In this document: positions 1-15,900 of the stretch, one piece after another | Layout: each line of letters starts with the position of its first letter | Position numbering within the stretch: the stretch's first letter is position 1 | Source: Pseudorasbora parva | Lineage: Eukaryota; Chordata; Actinopteri; Cypriniformes; Gobionidae | NCBI RefSeq assembly: GCF_024679245.1 | Contig: NC_090172.1 | Coordinates: 44,250,054-44,314,053 of the forward strand | Length of the DNA stretch: 64,000 bases | Direction of reading: 5' to 3' | Made by a program: the position numbers and the translations under genes | Notes under the pieces: generated by a model | Databases searched by the model: none | Told to the model about the DNA's origin: nothing | Seen by the model: the letters and a program-made list of their open reading frames with translations, nothing else

Positions 1-639
1 CACCAAACAAGCGGACTGAGACTGCTGAAAAAAATGGGTCTCGGTCCACTTCCAAATGAACCTTGGTGCGGTTAGAGTAAAATACGAATGCAACATGGAT
101 GAAAGACATGTAAACAAACCAAAAACAGGATATCAGGTAACAAGATACAACCCTAAAAAGGACAGAATGCTTAAGCATACCTGTTTTTCTTTCTTGTCAT
201 AGTCGCAATGTTGCTAATCACAGTTCGTTACAGGCATCAGAACCACGTCTCCTCACAGCAGATCTTCGTTTGTGCGTGTGACATAGCACTTCGTGCCACT
301 GGTTTGACTCCTTTACACAATTTATAAGCTCTTCATAAGTTCTCAGCTGGTCAAAATACTATCATATGTAGGCTATGCACATACAGCAAGCACATTTAGC
401 CCACAGCCCATCACAGAATATACATAAAGTAATAAAAGCCGACCCGTCAGGTTGTAAATATATCCCTCTACCTTTAGGTTCGGTATCTTAAAGTTCAATG
501 CTAAAATTCCATTGTCCATGCTAAGCAGATCAGAACTAAATGTTTTTTTTGGGGTAAATCTGCACTATTCTGTAAATTGCATTGCCTGTGTTTTTTGTGC
601 TTTATATTATAACATTCTCCACTATATGTATTCCATTAG
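1..639 (+). other. vps13c: vps13c intron (3' part)
   Basis: AT-rich intronic DNA upstream of the first exon I can support. I see no exon or recognisable transposon in it. Confidence 0.6.
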
Positions 640-937
640 GAGTCAGCTTTTCTTGCTGCCTGTTGGTCCATTAGAAGATCTGTATCGCGCATCATCCACA
701 TGCATCTCATGGAAGGAACAGGTGCACGTGAGCTCAGAGGTTCAAGCAGTCCTGCAGTGTCCTGCCATAGACAGCAGCTTCCTGCCACTGGTGGTGAACA
801 CACTGGCCGTGCCTGATGACCTCAGCCACATCGCCAGCCACGGGGAAGGGGACTGGGACCCTGCTTATGTCATCCACCTGCACCCAGCTGTCACTGTCAA
901 AAATCTGCTGCCTTACTCAATACGCTACCTGCTGGAG
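640..937 (+). CDS. vps13c: vps13c coding exon A (VAB domain part)
   Basis: Open frame with [20 protein letters not shown] and [18 protein letters not shown], ending ...[10 protein letters not shown] before donor gt at 938-939. The acceptor is ambiguous: AG at 638-639 or AG at 645-646. The second gives a phase-0 start at 647. It encodes about 97 residues of the VAB (SHR-BD) domain. Confidence 0.85.
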
Positions 938-3900
938 GTCTGGAATATTGCACTTTTAAATACACAGTACCATTAAAAAAAATTTAGCCAGTAAGATTTT
1001 TTATTAATGTTTTTTTTTTAAAAAAGAAGTCTCTCACCAAGACTGCATTTATTTGCTATCAAAAATGCAGTCACAACAGTAAATTTGTAAAATATTATTA
1101 CAATTTAAAATATTTTTACTTAATATATTTATATATAATATATAAACTTAATTTATTCATGTGATGTCAAAACTGAATTTTCAGCATCATTACTCCCGTT
1201 TTCAGTGTCACATGATCCTTTAGAAATCATTCTAATATGATGATTTTGTGATCAAGATACATTTGCTATTATTTTAAATGTTGAAAATAGTTTAATATTT
1301 AGCTGCTTATTGTTTTTGTGGAAACCATGATACTTTTTTTTAGAATTCTTTGGTGAATATAAAGCTCCAAAAAACAGCAATTATTTGAAATCAAAATCTT
1401 TTGTAAAATTTTATATTTCTATAGTGTCACTCTTGATCTATTTAGTTTGTCCTTGCTGAATAAAATGTAAAAAAATAAAAATAATTTACTGACCTAACTT
1501 TTAAATAAAAAATCTGTATGGTTTATTATTTATATAATATTAGCCTGCAGTCACTTATTAAAACATCGTCATGTCTCTCATAGGGTTCTGCAGACTTCTA
1601 TGAGCTTCAGGAGGGTAACGCGGCGGATGTGCTGAATTCGAATGTTAGTGGTGAAATAATGGAACTTGTTTTGATCAAGTACCAAGGCCGCAATTGGACT
1701 GGCCGTTTGAGGGTTAGCAGAGACATGCCTGAGTTCTTCTCCATCTGCTTCACCAGCGACACCACAGAGGGACTGACCTTGGACGTGGGGGTGCATGTGT
1801 CTCACGCGAACAGCAAAATTGTCCTTTCTGTTTATAGTCCGTACTGGATCATCAATAAGACATCCCGCGTGCTGCAGTATCGTGCCGAGGATACCTGTGT
1901 GAAACACCCATCCGACTTCAGAGACGTCATTCTGTTCTCCTTCAAAAAGAAGAATCTCTTCAGCAAGAATAAGGTTGGATTGGGGTCTTTGGCAGTGTTT
2001 GATGGATAAATCTGTACAGCTATTAGCCAAACATCTAAAATAATCAAATCATGAATAAAATGTGTTTGTGCTATAATCATATAGAAAATGGCTATAGTCA
2101 GAAAACCATTTTCTAATACAAAATGTTCTAATATTCCTTTCTAAATTGACATGCTGCTCTTCCTTTCAGTTGCAACTTTGTGTGTCCACCAGCTCCTGGT
2201 CCGATGGCTTCTCGCTGGACACTGTCGGCAGCTATGGATGCGTGCGCTGTCCAGACAAATGCGGAGACTACCTGGTAAATGCTTTGAACATTTACTGTAC
2301 ATGTGAATTTAGACACAACAACATTATAATGTACAGTACGGAAAATCGCATTTGATGTACCAGGTTGGGGTCAGCATCCAGATGAGCAGCTTTAATCTGA
2401 CACGAATTGTTACCATGAGTCCCTTCCACACGCTGGTCAATAAGTCTTCATTTGAGCTGGAGGTTGGAGAGGTGCAAAATAACAATGGTCTAAGCAACAA
2501 GTGGCACTACATCTCCTCGACTGAGGTCAGAGTTAATTTTAATTTTTATCAAAGGCAGCAGTATGTGTACACACACTGTATGTGTCTTTGACTGTACAAT
2601 TGTGTGTGTTACAGTGTTTGCCTTTTTGGCCTGAGTCAAGCACAGGGAAGCTGTGTATACGAGTTGTGGGATCTGAATCTATCTCCAAATCATTCTTCTT
2701 CAACAAACAGGACAGCGGGACTCTGCTGCGCATGGATCAGGTGAACATGTTCTGGATGTAAAAGTGATGCTAAATATATTTTATTAAACCATTTTGACCA
2801 CCTAATTCTAATCTTCTTTTCCATCAGTATGGTGGCGTGATAGTGGACGTGAATATCTCAGACCACTCCGCTGTCATCAGCTTCACAGATTACTATGATG
2901 GAGCTGCACCTGCTTTGGTTGTGAACCACACGCCAGCAGCCACTGTCAACTTCAGACAGAGGTCGGCAGCACTAGAAATATTTTACTTCATGTGATGAAT
3001 GAAAATAATAATACCATGGCGAAGAAAAAACTGGAAACTGGAAAAAACTGGCATTTTAAAAGTTTGTGGTTATACTTTTAATAAGCATGGATGATTAAAT
3101 TGTAATATTTCACAATATTACTATTTTTAGTCAGCATTGTATAGTACATAAAGTAATGAATAATACATCATTTTTTATTAGCGGCATTTACAGTACAACG
3201 AAAGATCTGTAAAATCTGATTCAAACGGTCTAATGCGCAGATTCAATATATTTGACTTTTTTTTTTTTTTTTTTTTTTGTAACCTGGCTGTTTACATACA
3301 ACTTAAATCATGTGGTACCAAAGCACCGGTACATCTTTATTCTCTTATTGAGTGTGTGAATGTTTCATAACTCTAATCTGTGTCTGTGTCTCTGCTTGTG
3401 CAGAGGATGTGAGGAGTCTTGGGCACTGAGACCAGGTGAAGCTCAGCGTTTTGCATGGGACGATCCAGCAGGGGTGAGGAAGCTTTGCTGGAGCTGTCAA
3501 GACCACAGTGGGGAACTGGACCTTGTCAAGGTTAGAGAGAGATTCTGGGTCAGTGAATCTACTGATCATCTTATGTTGCTGTTTATATTGTTCCCATGTT
3601 ATTTTCTTTAGGACGAATGTGGGCAGTTTGCTTATAGCAGCTTAGTTCAGATTCACTGGGTGTCTTTCCTGGACGGCCGACAGCGGGTGCTGATCTTCAC
3701 AGAGGATGTTGGCATAGTCACAAAAGCACGGCAGGCGGAGGAGCTAGAGCAGTTTCAGCAGGAAGTCAACATCTCATTACAGAACCTGGGCCTGTCACTG
3801 ATCAACAATGACATCAGGCAGGAAATTGCATACATTGGCATCACCAGGTAAATAAATCCGACCCAGCATCTAGTAGTGTTGTTTACTAGAATTTATAATG

Positions 3901-6900
3901 CTTTTAAGCAGGGCTTGAGAATAACCTTTTTGTTCACCAGCCACTATGACTAGTGGTTTTCCAAAACTGCGCCACCTAGCATTTTAACTTGGCCAAAATG
4001 TTGTTGGTAGGAATTTTTTTGTTGGCTATATATAAATGACAACTGTACACACCCATATCAAGTTTACATGAAATGTATAGATGATAAGGTTGTGTGTAAA
4101 GCTCTTTAATCTAGACAAACACTAACAGATTCAACACTAAGATTTTTTGGTGTAAACATAATTTATTCTCAAACAATATTCTCATCAGTGTTCTATCACC
4201 TATGACATTTAAATCCAGCATATTTTTATGTGATTTGACAGGTTTTTTTATATATCAAAAATCCAATGGTTTTATGTCTGTAAGTCATCCTCTTCAAATG
4301 TTATTGAAGTTAGAAATGTGAAACAATGTTTTATGTAACTTTAGAGAGGTTCCTAAATTAATGAATATTGAACATTGTCTAACATCAAGCCAAATGTATA
4401 CCAGTCACATCAGATGCGTTCTGGTTTTGCTGTGATCTTTGTTTTAAACTCTTTTCTCTGCTGAAATGGAACAAAAACGTCAATCCCTGAATGATGAATG
4501 AATCACCTACGTACATCGCATCTCTGCTTTGTTGTTTATAATGAGTGCTAATCTGAATGCTTCTGATTATTAGATTTTGCATTTGTAAACTCAATAGAAT
4601 TGCGTGTGATTGGAAATAATGCGCAACCCGTTTATAGCAGATGCCTTTTGAGAATACTAAAGTCCAGCCTGCCAAAGTGGCTAGTGGGAATGACTGTATT
4701 ACATGCCAAAGCTGAAATCCACCCGCAAATGGCAAGTTGGCGGGTGTTAATGTCAAGCCCTGCTTCTAAGACTTTAAGGGGAACATAAATGCCACTTGAC
4801 TGTCAAGTTGATATTTGAAGATGATTGAATTGTTTTTTCTGCTAGTTCTGGTGTGGTTTGGGAGATGAGACCAAAGAACCGCTGGAAGTCCTTTAACCAC
4901 AAGAACATTGGACTGTTGGAGAAAGCCTACCAGAACCACATCAGCAGCAAGAGTGAACCATGCTGGACTAGACTAGAAACTGGCCTAGAGGTAATGAAGG
5001 ACTTGACCAGGAAAAGTTTAATGATCATTTATGTTGCTTAGACTTTATAGTATTGTTTTTTTGTCTTTATTAAAACAGGTAAACTTTGGAAGATTGCCCA
5101 TGTTGATGAGACAGCCATTTTCCTGCCATATCAGGAGAAACTTCCTGCCTGGCATTCATATTGAGTTGAAACAGTCGCCTCACCAGAGGAGTCTACGTGC
5201 ACAGCTCTATTGGCTGCAGGTAACACCCACACACAATGTACTTGTTGAATATAACACTTCTGTCATTTCTGGCAGTCGTTCAGTTATTATGTGCACCATT
5301 TATTTGTTCCAGGTGGATAATCAGCTGCCGGGAGCTATATTTCCTACTGTGTTTCATCCTGTTCCTCTTCCAAAATCTATTGTTCAAGACTCTGGTACAG
5401 TACAAACATCAGCTTAACATGAATGCTGCACTAAGCTAATACACTTCAGAGTGCATATTTGGAGTGAGTGGACATGAACACACCATATCCCTTTTATCTT
5501 TAGAGCCAAAGCCGTTTATTGACGTGAGCATCATCACAAGGTTTAATGAGCACAGCCAAGTCATGCAGTTTAAGTAAGTGATGACACGTTGATTACGTTT
5601 TTACTTATGTCACCGTCTCAAATATACTAATTCAGATCAGTTTGGGCTTAGTATGATTTTTTTTTTTCTTTAATTCAGCAAGGATACATGAAATTGATCA
5701 AAAGTGACAGTAAAGACTTTTACATTGTTACAAAAAAGAAACATTAAATTGATAAAAAGTGGCACTTTTCAAGTAAATACTATTCTTTTAAATGTTCTGT
5801 TTGTCAAAGAATCCTGAAAAAATTGTTTCGACAATTACTATAAATTGTAATATTTTACAATATTACTGTTTTTACTGTATTTTTAATTAATTTGATTCAG
5901 CCTTGGTGAGCATAAGAGACCTCTTTTAAAAACATTAACTATCTTACCGACCCCAATTTTCTTAGGTATTTAAAAATATTTATTTAGTATTCAAAAAATA
6001 CAATTTGTTCACACATATTTAGTGACATGTTATTTTGTAGCTTTGATGACTATTTTATTATTATTTGGTAATTAAGTAGAATGAGTAGATCCAAATATTT
6101 GACTGGCAGTGTTTGTTTTCCTTTAGGTACTTTATGGCATTAGTGCAGGAGATGGCAGTGAAGATTGATCAGGGTTTCTTGGGGGCAATGCTCAATCTGT
6201 TTACCCCTGCCACAGACTCCCTGGATAGTAAAGAGAAGGTAACTACTGCATTCTCTTAGAGGTGTTTATATTCTGTCACATAATGTTACTAATGAAATTA
6301 ATTCATAATGATCGCAGTGGTAAATACTTCCTCCATCATTACATTCTTCTGTTTTTGTTTCAGTCATGTGGCTTTATGAAATGTGAATGAAAAGGGGGCT
6401 GGAGATGTTAGTATGTGTTTCTCTGTGCTTCAGAATAAGCTGATAGAAAAGGATCTGGAGGGACTGCAGGCTCAGCTGATGGAGAGCTCCATGACAGACA
6501 CCTCGGGCCTGAGCTTCTTTGAGCATTTCCACATCTCCCCTATTAAAGTAATGACTCGGCACCACATTCCACTTCAAAACACAGCACATTCTTTTCAAGA
6601 TCACTTGTCACCAAGATTTTAAATAAAACCTTATGCCTAGTTTCAGTCTTCCACATTCTACAGCGTGATTGAACAGTTATGCACTACTGTTCAATAGTTT
6701 GGGGTGGATCGTTTTTAATTCTTTTAAAAGAAGTTACTTATGCTCACCAAGGCTGCATTTATTTATCAAATATACAGTAAACAGTAATATTTTGAAATAT
6801 AATACTGTTTAAAATAACTGTTTTCTATTTTAATGTATTTAAAAAAAAAGTAATTTATTCCTGTGATAGCAAAGCCTTCAGTGTCACATGATTTTTCAGA

Positions 6901-9900
6901 AATCATTCTAATATGCTGATTTGGTGCACAAGAAACAGTTATATTATTATCAATGTTGAAAATAGTTGTTTTTCATAATATATTTTTGAAACTGGGATGC
7001 ATTTTTTCAGGATTCCTTGATAACTAGAAATAACAAAAAACAGGATCTATTTGAAATAGACGTGTTAAATATCTTTACCTTCACTTTTAATATGTCTAAT
7101 GCATCCTTGCTGAATAATTTTTTTTATTTTTATTTTATTTTTTAAGATTTTACTGACCCCAATCTTTTGAATAGTTCAGAGTTTTTTTTTTAATAAATTC
7201 TATTCATTTATATTATGTCTATTACTTTCAAAAACTCCATTATTAATGTCTTTTCAGCAATAATTGTGTTGTGTGGCTTTTAGTAAATACTGACAGTAGT
7301 TTTTAATGCCAAAACGGGGATAATACTGCCACAAACTTAGTAAATCTGGCTATTAATGAGCAAATCACGGTATATGACATTTATCTACTGATTGAGAGAG
7401 GAAATACTACTGTAGATTGACTAGAATGCCCCATTTAATTGTCATGATGAGGGAATATTGTAGAAAAAGTATACACTAAAATCAATACTGGTATGGAAAG
7501 CCCCACAAAATGATGCTGTGGGGAGAATATTAAAATATGAATATTAAAATATGACCACAGAGAGAAAAAAACAGATTTTTAAAATGCATCAAGGTGCCCT
7601 CAACTCTAACCCTGTATAACGACAAACTGACAAAATAAGGGAGAAACACGGAAGACCGTTTAGGCCCCAATCAGACAGAACACGTTTTTCAGGTTTGAAA
7701 ACATGGTTAAGGGGATACGTCACCCGAAAATAAAAATTTGATGTTTATCTGCTTACCCCCTGGGCATCCAAGATGTAGGTGTCTTTTGTGTCTTCAGTAG
7801 AACACAAATGAAGATTTTTGCTTCATGAGAGCTATGAGAGTAAAAAAACCATACACATTCCATATTATAATATAATCCATATTAAACCCTGCGGCTCGTG
7901 ACGACACATTAATGTCTTAAGATCGGTTTGTGCGAAGAAACCAAGAAAAAATTATATAATTTTTACCTCAAATACAACACTATGTACATCAGTTTTCAGT
8001 GTGCCATCACTTCCGGTCCGGTAAGTGATGGCAAAATACACAATATGGGCTGCGTCCGAAAACCAAGACAGCTGACTCGTTGCTTGCTGCCTTATCAGGC
8101 AATGGCTTGTAAGGCAGCGTTTTGTGCATGAAGGCAACTCACAAAACTAATTTCAGACAGACTTCTAAGGCAGTGTAACAGTTTAATGATCTACAGCAAA
8201 ATAGAGTGAGCTTTGGTGAGAACTAAACGCATTTAATTACTACATTAGTAATTTCTCGCTAGAAATGACATCAGAAGTGGAAAATATTTGTAAAAAACAT
8301 ATATTTATACATAGAGTCACCAGCAAACGCAACTTTCGGATGCCATCTTATTTTTCCAGCTCAACTGTCACTGAATGGAGAGAACAGGATTGTGTGATCA
8401 TCAAAGGCAGCGAAGGATACATGTATGCTGCCTTCAAAAATCGATCAGATGAAGGTCTCTAAGGAGACAGAAAGTGAAGCTAACATTAGATTCGGACGTG
8501 CCTTGGTGCCTTCAAATGTGTCCCCCAAAGGCAGCATTTTCCTGGTTTCGGATGCAGCCATGGTGTAGAGATACGCATGAGAGCTCACTTCCGCCGCTTG
8601 ATTTTTTTTTTTTTCTTTTTCTTTTTCAACTTTATGCATTCAGAGTGCTCATACAAAAATGTGAGGCGCAGCAGGTGGTTAAAAACAGTTTGCAAAATGC
8701 TCACTGCTAATAGAAAACAATTAAAAAAGGCGCCTCTCACGCATTCTGTCTTATCCGCGCATTAAAAGGTCTAATAATATTTTCAATACATTTAGGGGCA
8801 CTACAGTCTCTTAACAAACTACACACATCAGTTTAACACAGAAAGAATAAAGGCTACTTTTTTGCCCATTCTACTTTGAATTTTTGGTCACACATATTTT
8901 TTTTTACACACATTTCATTTGAAGACGATGTAATTAAATATGTGCACTTACTGGTTCATGCTTAGAGCATTCGATTATATAAAAAATATGTCTTATATAA
9001 AAGCTTGAAACGCTCCTGCTCTTTTGTCTGTTCTAATGTATATGATCCATGTAGTGAGCATTGTTAAACTCATTGTGGCGCTCCGTGCAGAAACTGTTCT
9101 CTTGTGCAACTTGTGTGGTTTGAAATCTCTGCGGTAATGCGATCTGAGCTGTGCCATCACTACAGTGCGACGGTGAAAATGGACCTCTCTCAAACAGTGT
9201 CACGATGCGCCACATTCCAAACGTTGTTTAAGCGGCATACACCGGTATTGCGGTATAATAAAAATTCATATCATAACAAAAATAAAAACTGGTATGAACC
9301 GCTATAACGCCCAGCACTATACCAACATCAACAGGTTTTTTAATATTATTGATGCGCTAGCCTGTATTTTCGTATGAAAGATTAAACTGAATCAACTGAA
9401 TCTTACTTGTCTACCAGGATATGAATGATTTAATAATAAGAAATTGTTGATACATTTCCTTGATGGTAAACTGCATCAAACAAAGTCATGTAATTGTTAA
9501 TGTTTACCCTTCATTAACATGTTTTTGTTTATTTGTATAGCTGCATCTGAGTCTATCTCTGGGCTCCAGTGGAGATGAATCTGAGCAGGGTGATATGGTG
9601 GCCATCCAGTCCGTCAACCTCCTTCTTAAAAGCATTGGTGCCACACTCACTGATGTAGATGATCTGATTTTCAAGTAAGGCTTTCAGATGTGCATGCATG
9701 CACTCTAATACTGACTGGCATGCTTCTTTGAAAAGACGATTCACTTAGGCATTGATTGATGTCTTTTTGTCTCGCTCTTTTTTTCAGACTGGCTTACTTT
9801 GAGGTGAAATATCAATTCTACAGGCGAGAGAAACTGATGTGGGCAGTGATCAGACACTACACTGAACAAGTGGGTGATCTAAATACACACTAATACAATG

Positions 9901-12900
9901 TCAGAGGTCGTTGCATGAGCAAACACACTTACATTTTCACTTCATCACTGTATCTGAAAGAAATTGAGTCTTTTTCTCTCCTTATAGTTCTTGACACAGA
10001 TGTACGTGTTGGTTTTGGGTCTGGATGTTCTTGGAAATCCATTTGGCCTGATCCGAGGCTTATCAGAAGGAGTGGAGGCTTTCTTCTATGAACCCATCCA
10101 GGTCTGACAAATGCTGTTAATTTATCTCTTCATTCATTTAATTCAGTACAAATGTGAGTGTATTCTCCTTTAAATGTTTAAGTACTTAAAAAATATAAGT
10201 ACATGTTTAAGGTATACAGATATTTAAGGTATATTTTTTACAATCATCATTGTAATGCATGTGTAATGGTATTATGCCTAGTGGGAACTGATATACACTA
10301 CATTGCCAAATGTATTTGGACACCTCCAAGTCATTAAATTCAGATGTTCAAATCATGTCCATGGCCACAGGTGTATAAAATCCAGCAACTAGGCATGCAG
10401 ACTGCTTCTGCAAACATTTGTGAAAGAGTGGGTCGCTCTCAGGAGCCGTGATAGGGTGCCATCCGTGCTAATAAGTCCATTTGTGAAATTCCCTCACTAC
10501 TAAATATTCCACGGTCAAATGTTAATAGTATTATAACAAAGTGGAAGCAATTGGGAACAACAGCAACTCTACGTAAAATGATCAGAATTATGCACAGTGC
10601 GCAGAAGTCACCAACTTACTGCAGTCAATAGCTACAGACCTCCAAACTTCCTGTGCCCTTCAGATTAGCAAGTGTACAAGTGCAAAGTGTTGGATGCAGT
10701 GGTGTTAAGCACGGCACCACTGGACTCTAGAGCAGTGGAGATGTGTTACTCTGGAGTGATGAATCACGCTTATCTGTCTGGCATCTGATGAAGAAGTCTG
10801 GGTTTGGCAGTTGCCAGGAGAACGGTACTTGTCTGACTGCATTGTACCAAGTTTGAAGTTTGGTGGAGGGGGGATTGGGTGGGGTTGTTTTTCAGGGGTT
10901 GGGCTTGGCCCCTTAGTTCCAGTGAAAGGAACTCTTAATGCTTTAGGATACCAAGACATTTTGGACAATTTCTTGCTCCCAACTTTGTGGGAACAATTTG
11001 AGGATGTTCCCTTCCTGTTGCAACGTGACTGCACACCCGTGCACAAAGCAAGGTCCATAAAGACATAGATGAACGAATTTGGTGTGGAGGAACTTGACTG
11101 GCCTGCACATTAACCAGACAGAAGAGCTTTGGGATGAAATAAAGCGGAGACTGTGAGCCAGGCCTTCTCATCCAATATCACTGCCTTACCTCACAAATGT
11201 GATTCTAGAATAATGGTCAAATATTCCCATAAACACACTCCTAAACCTTGTGAAAAGCTTGTGAAAAGCCTTCCCAGAAGAGTTGAAGCCGTTAATTACG
11301 TATTAAACACTAGGGATTAAGAATGGGATGTCATTAAAGTTCACATCCATGTAAAGGTAGACGTCCCCAAAAACGTAAATTAATTTTTTTATTACTTTTT
11401 TGTCTCAAGGTTTCAACAGTTAAAAAAAAAATTGTTTTTGTGGTCTACTTAATATTGGTAACATTTGTGATGTTTGTGTGTGTAGGGGGCTGTTCAAGGA
11501 CCTGAGGAATTTGCAGAAGGTTTTGTTATCGGTGTTCGAAGTTTACTGGGCCACACAGTGGGTAAGGCACCTTGCTTTTTCTTGCTTGCTCTCTCAAACC
11601 CACATGTACTCACTGAGGATCCTTCCTGCACACTTGTTTTGTTTCTACATTATCTTCCTAGGGGGCGCAGCTGGCATGGTGTCCCGTATAACTGGCTCTG
11701 TAGGTAAAGGCTTGGCTGCCATCACTATGGACAAAGAGTATCAGCAGAAACGGAGGGAGGAAATGAACAGACCCACTAAGGACTTTGGAGAAAGTCTGGC
11801 TAAAGGAGGAAAGGGTTTCTTCAAGGTACTGAAGTTCCTGAAATAAAAACACATTCAAGAAAACATCCAAGCACATGCCTTTCTATGTTATGCATTATAT
11901 AACAAAGTTCCATTGTGTATAGAATGAACTGACTTTTGTCATGTGCCTGTACTCCTTCAGGGAGTGGTTGGTGGAGTAACAGGAATTGTGACAAAACCGG
12001 TGGAAGGTATGGCAGTTTACTGCTGATGCATCACACTTAAATCGATTGAATCTGTTTTTTAAAAAAGTTCAACAGTAACAATTTATTGGCCATTGACAAT
12101 ACACAAATACATATATAATGGCAACCACTGATGTATAATCAGTATAATGTATAACACCAAGAATGTATAATATGTAATTTAATATTCTGCCATGGGTTTA
12201 GGAGCGAAGAAAGAGGGTGCTGCAGGCTTCTTCAAGGGCATCGGGAAAGGCCTGGTTGGAGTGGTGGCCAGACCTACAGGGGGCATCATAGACATGGCAA
12301 GCAGTACTTTTCAGGGCATTCAGAGGTGAGACACACATGCACATGAATATTACATCTATATACACACATACAGACATGCACAGTCAGAGAACCATGTACA
12401 TACTATACAATATGTTTGGGGTTAGTTTGATTTTTTTTTTTAAATAAATAAATAAATAAATACGTTTATTCAGCAAGGATGCATTAAATTGATCAAAAAA
12501 TAATTTTATAATGTTTATAAAACATTTTCCCCCATCCTAAGTATAGCTTGGAAATCATACTTCTTGCTATAGGACAGAGAGAATTATTTGATGTATCGTA
12601 TTATGTAAGCGCAGATGTCATTGCACTCTAATTTAAAAAAAATATTATCTAAGCAATCTTTTGGAACGGAGAAGCATATTGAGAAAGAAACATTAAATAA
12701 TTACAATTTTCCTGTGGTGATTTTCTAATGTACAGCAGACTCTCAGATTAAGATGTATCTAATTGTGTCGGTGTCTTAATGTGTGTGTCTCTTTTGTTGT
12801 CTAGTTTTTCTTTCCTCATGTAGTGTTGCTTTTGTTTTCCTGTGTGTAAACTAATTTTGTGACTCTTTCTTTCATGTTTTTCATAAGTTAATTCCTGGAT

Positions 12901-15900
12901 GTGTTTGTTCTTTTTAGTTCAGTGAGTATATGGACACTCATGAGTGTATGTGTACAGATGTGTGTATGAAGGTCTGGATGACTGAAGCTTGAATGTATGT
13001 GTATTTATGCCCATGGTACCCAGAGAGATGACAGTGAATGATCCCTCTTGCAATCACTCTGTTGAGTTTGCTTGTTTCCTGGGTCAAAAAAAGAGCTAAT
13101 TTGGCAGCATGAATGACTTTTTAATCTAACAGGGTGTGAATTGTTGAAAGGTAAGTATTGCATCATGGGAAGCAAAGAATGTGAGCTGTAGCACAGAGCA
13201 TTCTGCCGTAATCTACAGCTCAAGAATCCCCTTATAACTGGATTCATCAACATGTGCCTATTTTCCCATCATTGTAACATTTGCTTCTGATCTCCACACC
13301 CCTTTCACTGGTGCATTTTGGGGCCAGTGGTAAGTCTGATGAGCAGAAAAGGAGCAAATATGATGTATAGAGGAGCGGGAATACAGATAAACACATATAC
13401 TCACTTATACTCACATTTAAGGGAAGCGGTACTTTAAATAAATAAAAAATGTACTGGTGTTTTTATATATAGTGTCGCAAAAATCAAACATAGTTAAAGG
13501 GATAGTTCACCCAGAAATTGGGGGGAATTGTTTTTTGTCAATACAATGAAAGTCCAGTCCTGTTTGGGGCCCCATTAACTTTCATTATATGGAGAGGAAA
13601 AATAATAAAAAAGTTGAACCTCATGTAAAATATCTTCTTTTTAGTGCTATCAACGTTACTGCTCATTTTTTATTTTTTTATTACATTTTTGTCTAGCGTT
13701 ACATTTATATGATTACGTTATTCATGCAAATGCTTTTAAACCATTCAAACATGACAAGTCAAAAGAGAACACGCTGCTCTTCAACAAACAGTAACTTACA
13801 CAATTATGCCAAAATGTCTGTTTTGTCTAGTATCCTCATAAGAGCAGTCTTAAACGGGTTAAATAAATTTGAATGAACGTAAATAGTTACATAAGAGTTA
13901 AGAATGATATGCGTGTGAGATCAGCATCATGCAGCAGAGGCAGGTCTTAAAGTGACAGCCGCCACTAATGTCTGTCATTTAAAGTCCCTGTAGAGTCAAA
14001 ATTAAATATGTGTCCTGAGTTTGTCACACCACAGAAAAATGTATTAACCACCCAGCCAGATTTGAATGATAAAAATCGCCAAGTAAGTCTTAAGCAAATA
14101 GCTTATCAAAATCCTACAATCAAAATAAGCAGCATTCTCAGCTCTCAACTGAAACGGCTGAAACCTAAAAAGCTGTAAGCGCTCAAGACAACACTCGTTG
14201 GAAACATACTTCCGACGATGGCACATGAAGGCCGGGCTGGGAGATAGTGGGTTCAGCCTCATTCTGCAGTGGAATATTAATGAATCCCAGTTGTCTCCGA
14301 TGAAAGTTTGTAAAACTGTCTGGTGTAAAACGTGGTGTAATCACTGCAGAGGCAGGTGTTGGTGATCCTCAGCTATCCATCAAGGTGGCTCTTCACAATG
14401 AATCCACCTCTTCTTGATATAATGGCTTTTGTTTTTAAAGCTATTTTGCAACCAGGTAATGTACGTGATGAAGGCATAACTAGCTAGCAAACTGTAGGCT
14501 GTAGTAACAAACGGTACTGACAGTAACTCGCGATTAAGCGGGCGAACTGATGCGAATGTGCTCCAGTTATAGGTGAGGGGGCCATAGTGGCTCCAGTGCG
14601 TCATCGAGCCACAGTTATACCCCTGCCACCCATAAAACCTGTTTAATGGTCTAACTCCACAATTCAGTAACATTTCTAATGTTTAGAAACATCTCAGAAT
14701 TGCCTTTACAGGGACTTTAATGTTTATTAAAGAATAAAGGTAACAGAGAAAATGACTCGCTGCTCTTGACTAAAGAATAAGGATTAATCTATATTTCATT
14801 CATAATTTATGCAGTACGGAGGGTTTGATAACCAAATTCAATTTCCTACCTGTTAGACAGCTGTTAAATCATTTTCATTAAGACAGCATTATAAGTATCA
14901 GTGATACTGGCCTTCATTTATAAAAAGATGCCATTAAACAAGTATTTGAAATGTAGTCTTTGTTGTTTCTACATTCATTTGGAGATTAACTGTGAAAGTG
15001 TTACATTAAAATATATTAAAACCGTGTTTTAATCCGAACAAATGAGTGATTAATCTAGTTCATTTTTTGAATGGATTGAAAGCACTTTTATGTTCCATGG
15101 AAGAAAAAAGTAATGCAAGTTGGGAACAACACAAGATTAAGTAAATGACTTTCATTTTTTTTGGGTGAACTTAGCATGATGTCCCCCTCACTCTCCGACT
15201 GCTCTGCTTGTCAGACCAAGCCCACTGCACGAGCTCACTGCACTGCTGATGCACTGGACTCTATGGTGTAACCACCTGCTCTCCAGCAAATAGCAAAAGA
15301 AGCATTATGATTTCAAAGGCGGTCGACAACCAAGCTAACCAATCACATTTTTCACCCATTCCATTAATTCTGCCCTGAAAAGATGAGTTGGCAAATCTGT
15401 TGTGTTTTACGGTGTTCCCACCCTTGGCTTTTTCATGCCAAACCTTTCCCGGCGAAAACTGGAACAGCCCCCCCACCCCTCCAGTGATTCTCTAGCATAT
15501 GCGTTTAATCATCCATCCATTCGTTATGCTCTCCATATTATACACCTGAACAGATCAGCACCGACTGTATGAACTAATCATGTTGCTTTTCCATGCTCGC
15601 ACTGTAGAAGTAACCAAAGGTGAGAGAGGGCTTAAGGAATCAGACACTGCACGCAATAGTACAAAGAAACTTTGTAGGTTGATGCTTCTTAAATGACTTT
15701 TGAGATGCATTGCATTTGTTCAAGGCTGTTCAGGCATGCTCAGATGAACTTTAATTGAGTAGATTCTGTTCACTAAGAATGACTCACTCGTTGCCCACGC
15801 TTTTTACATGGATATAAAACCACTAGATCACAGGATGGCGTCTTTGTCAGAGTTATCTAAGGTGCCGTTTCTGATTTGCAGGGTAGCAGAATCTACTGAG

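Noticed and set aside
1578..2080. Minus-strand frames opposite vps13c exon B
   Set aside because: Antisense shadows of a conserved coding exon with correct splice sites on the plus strand.
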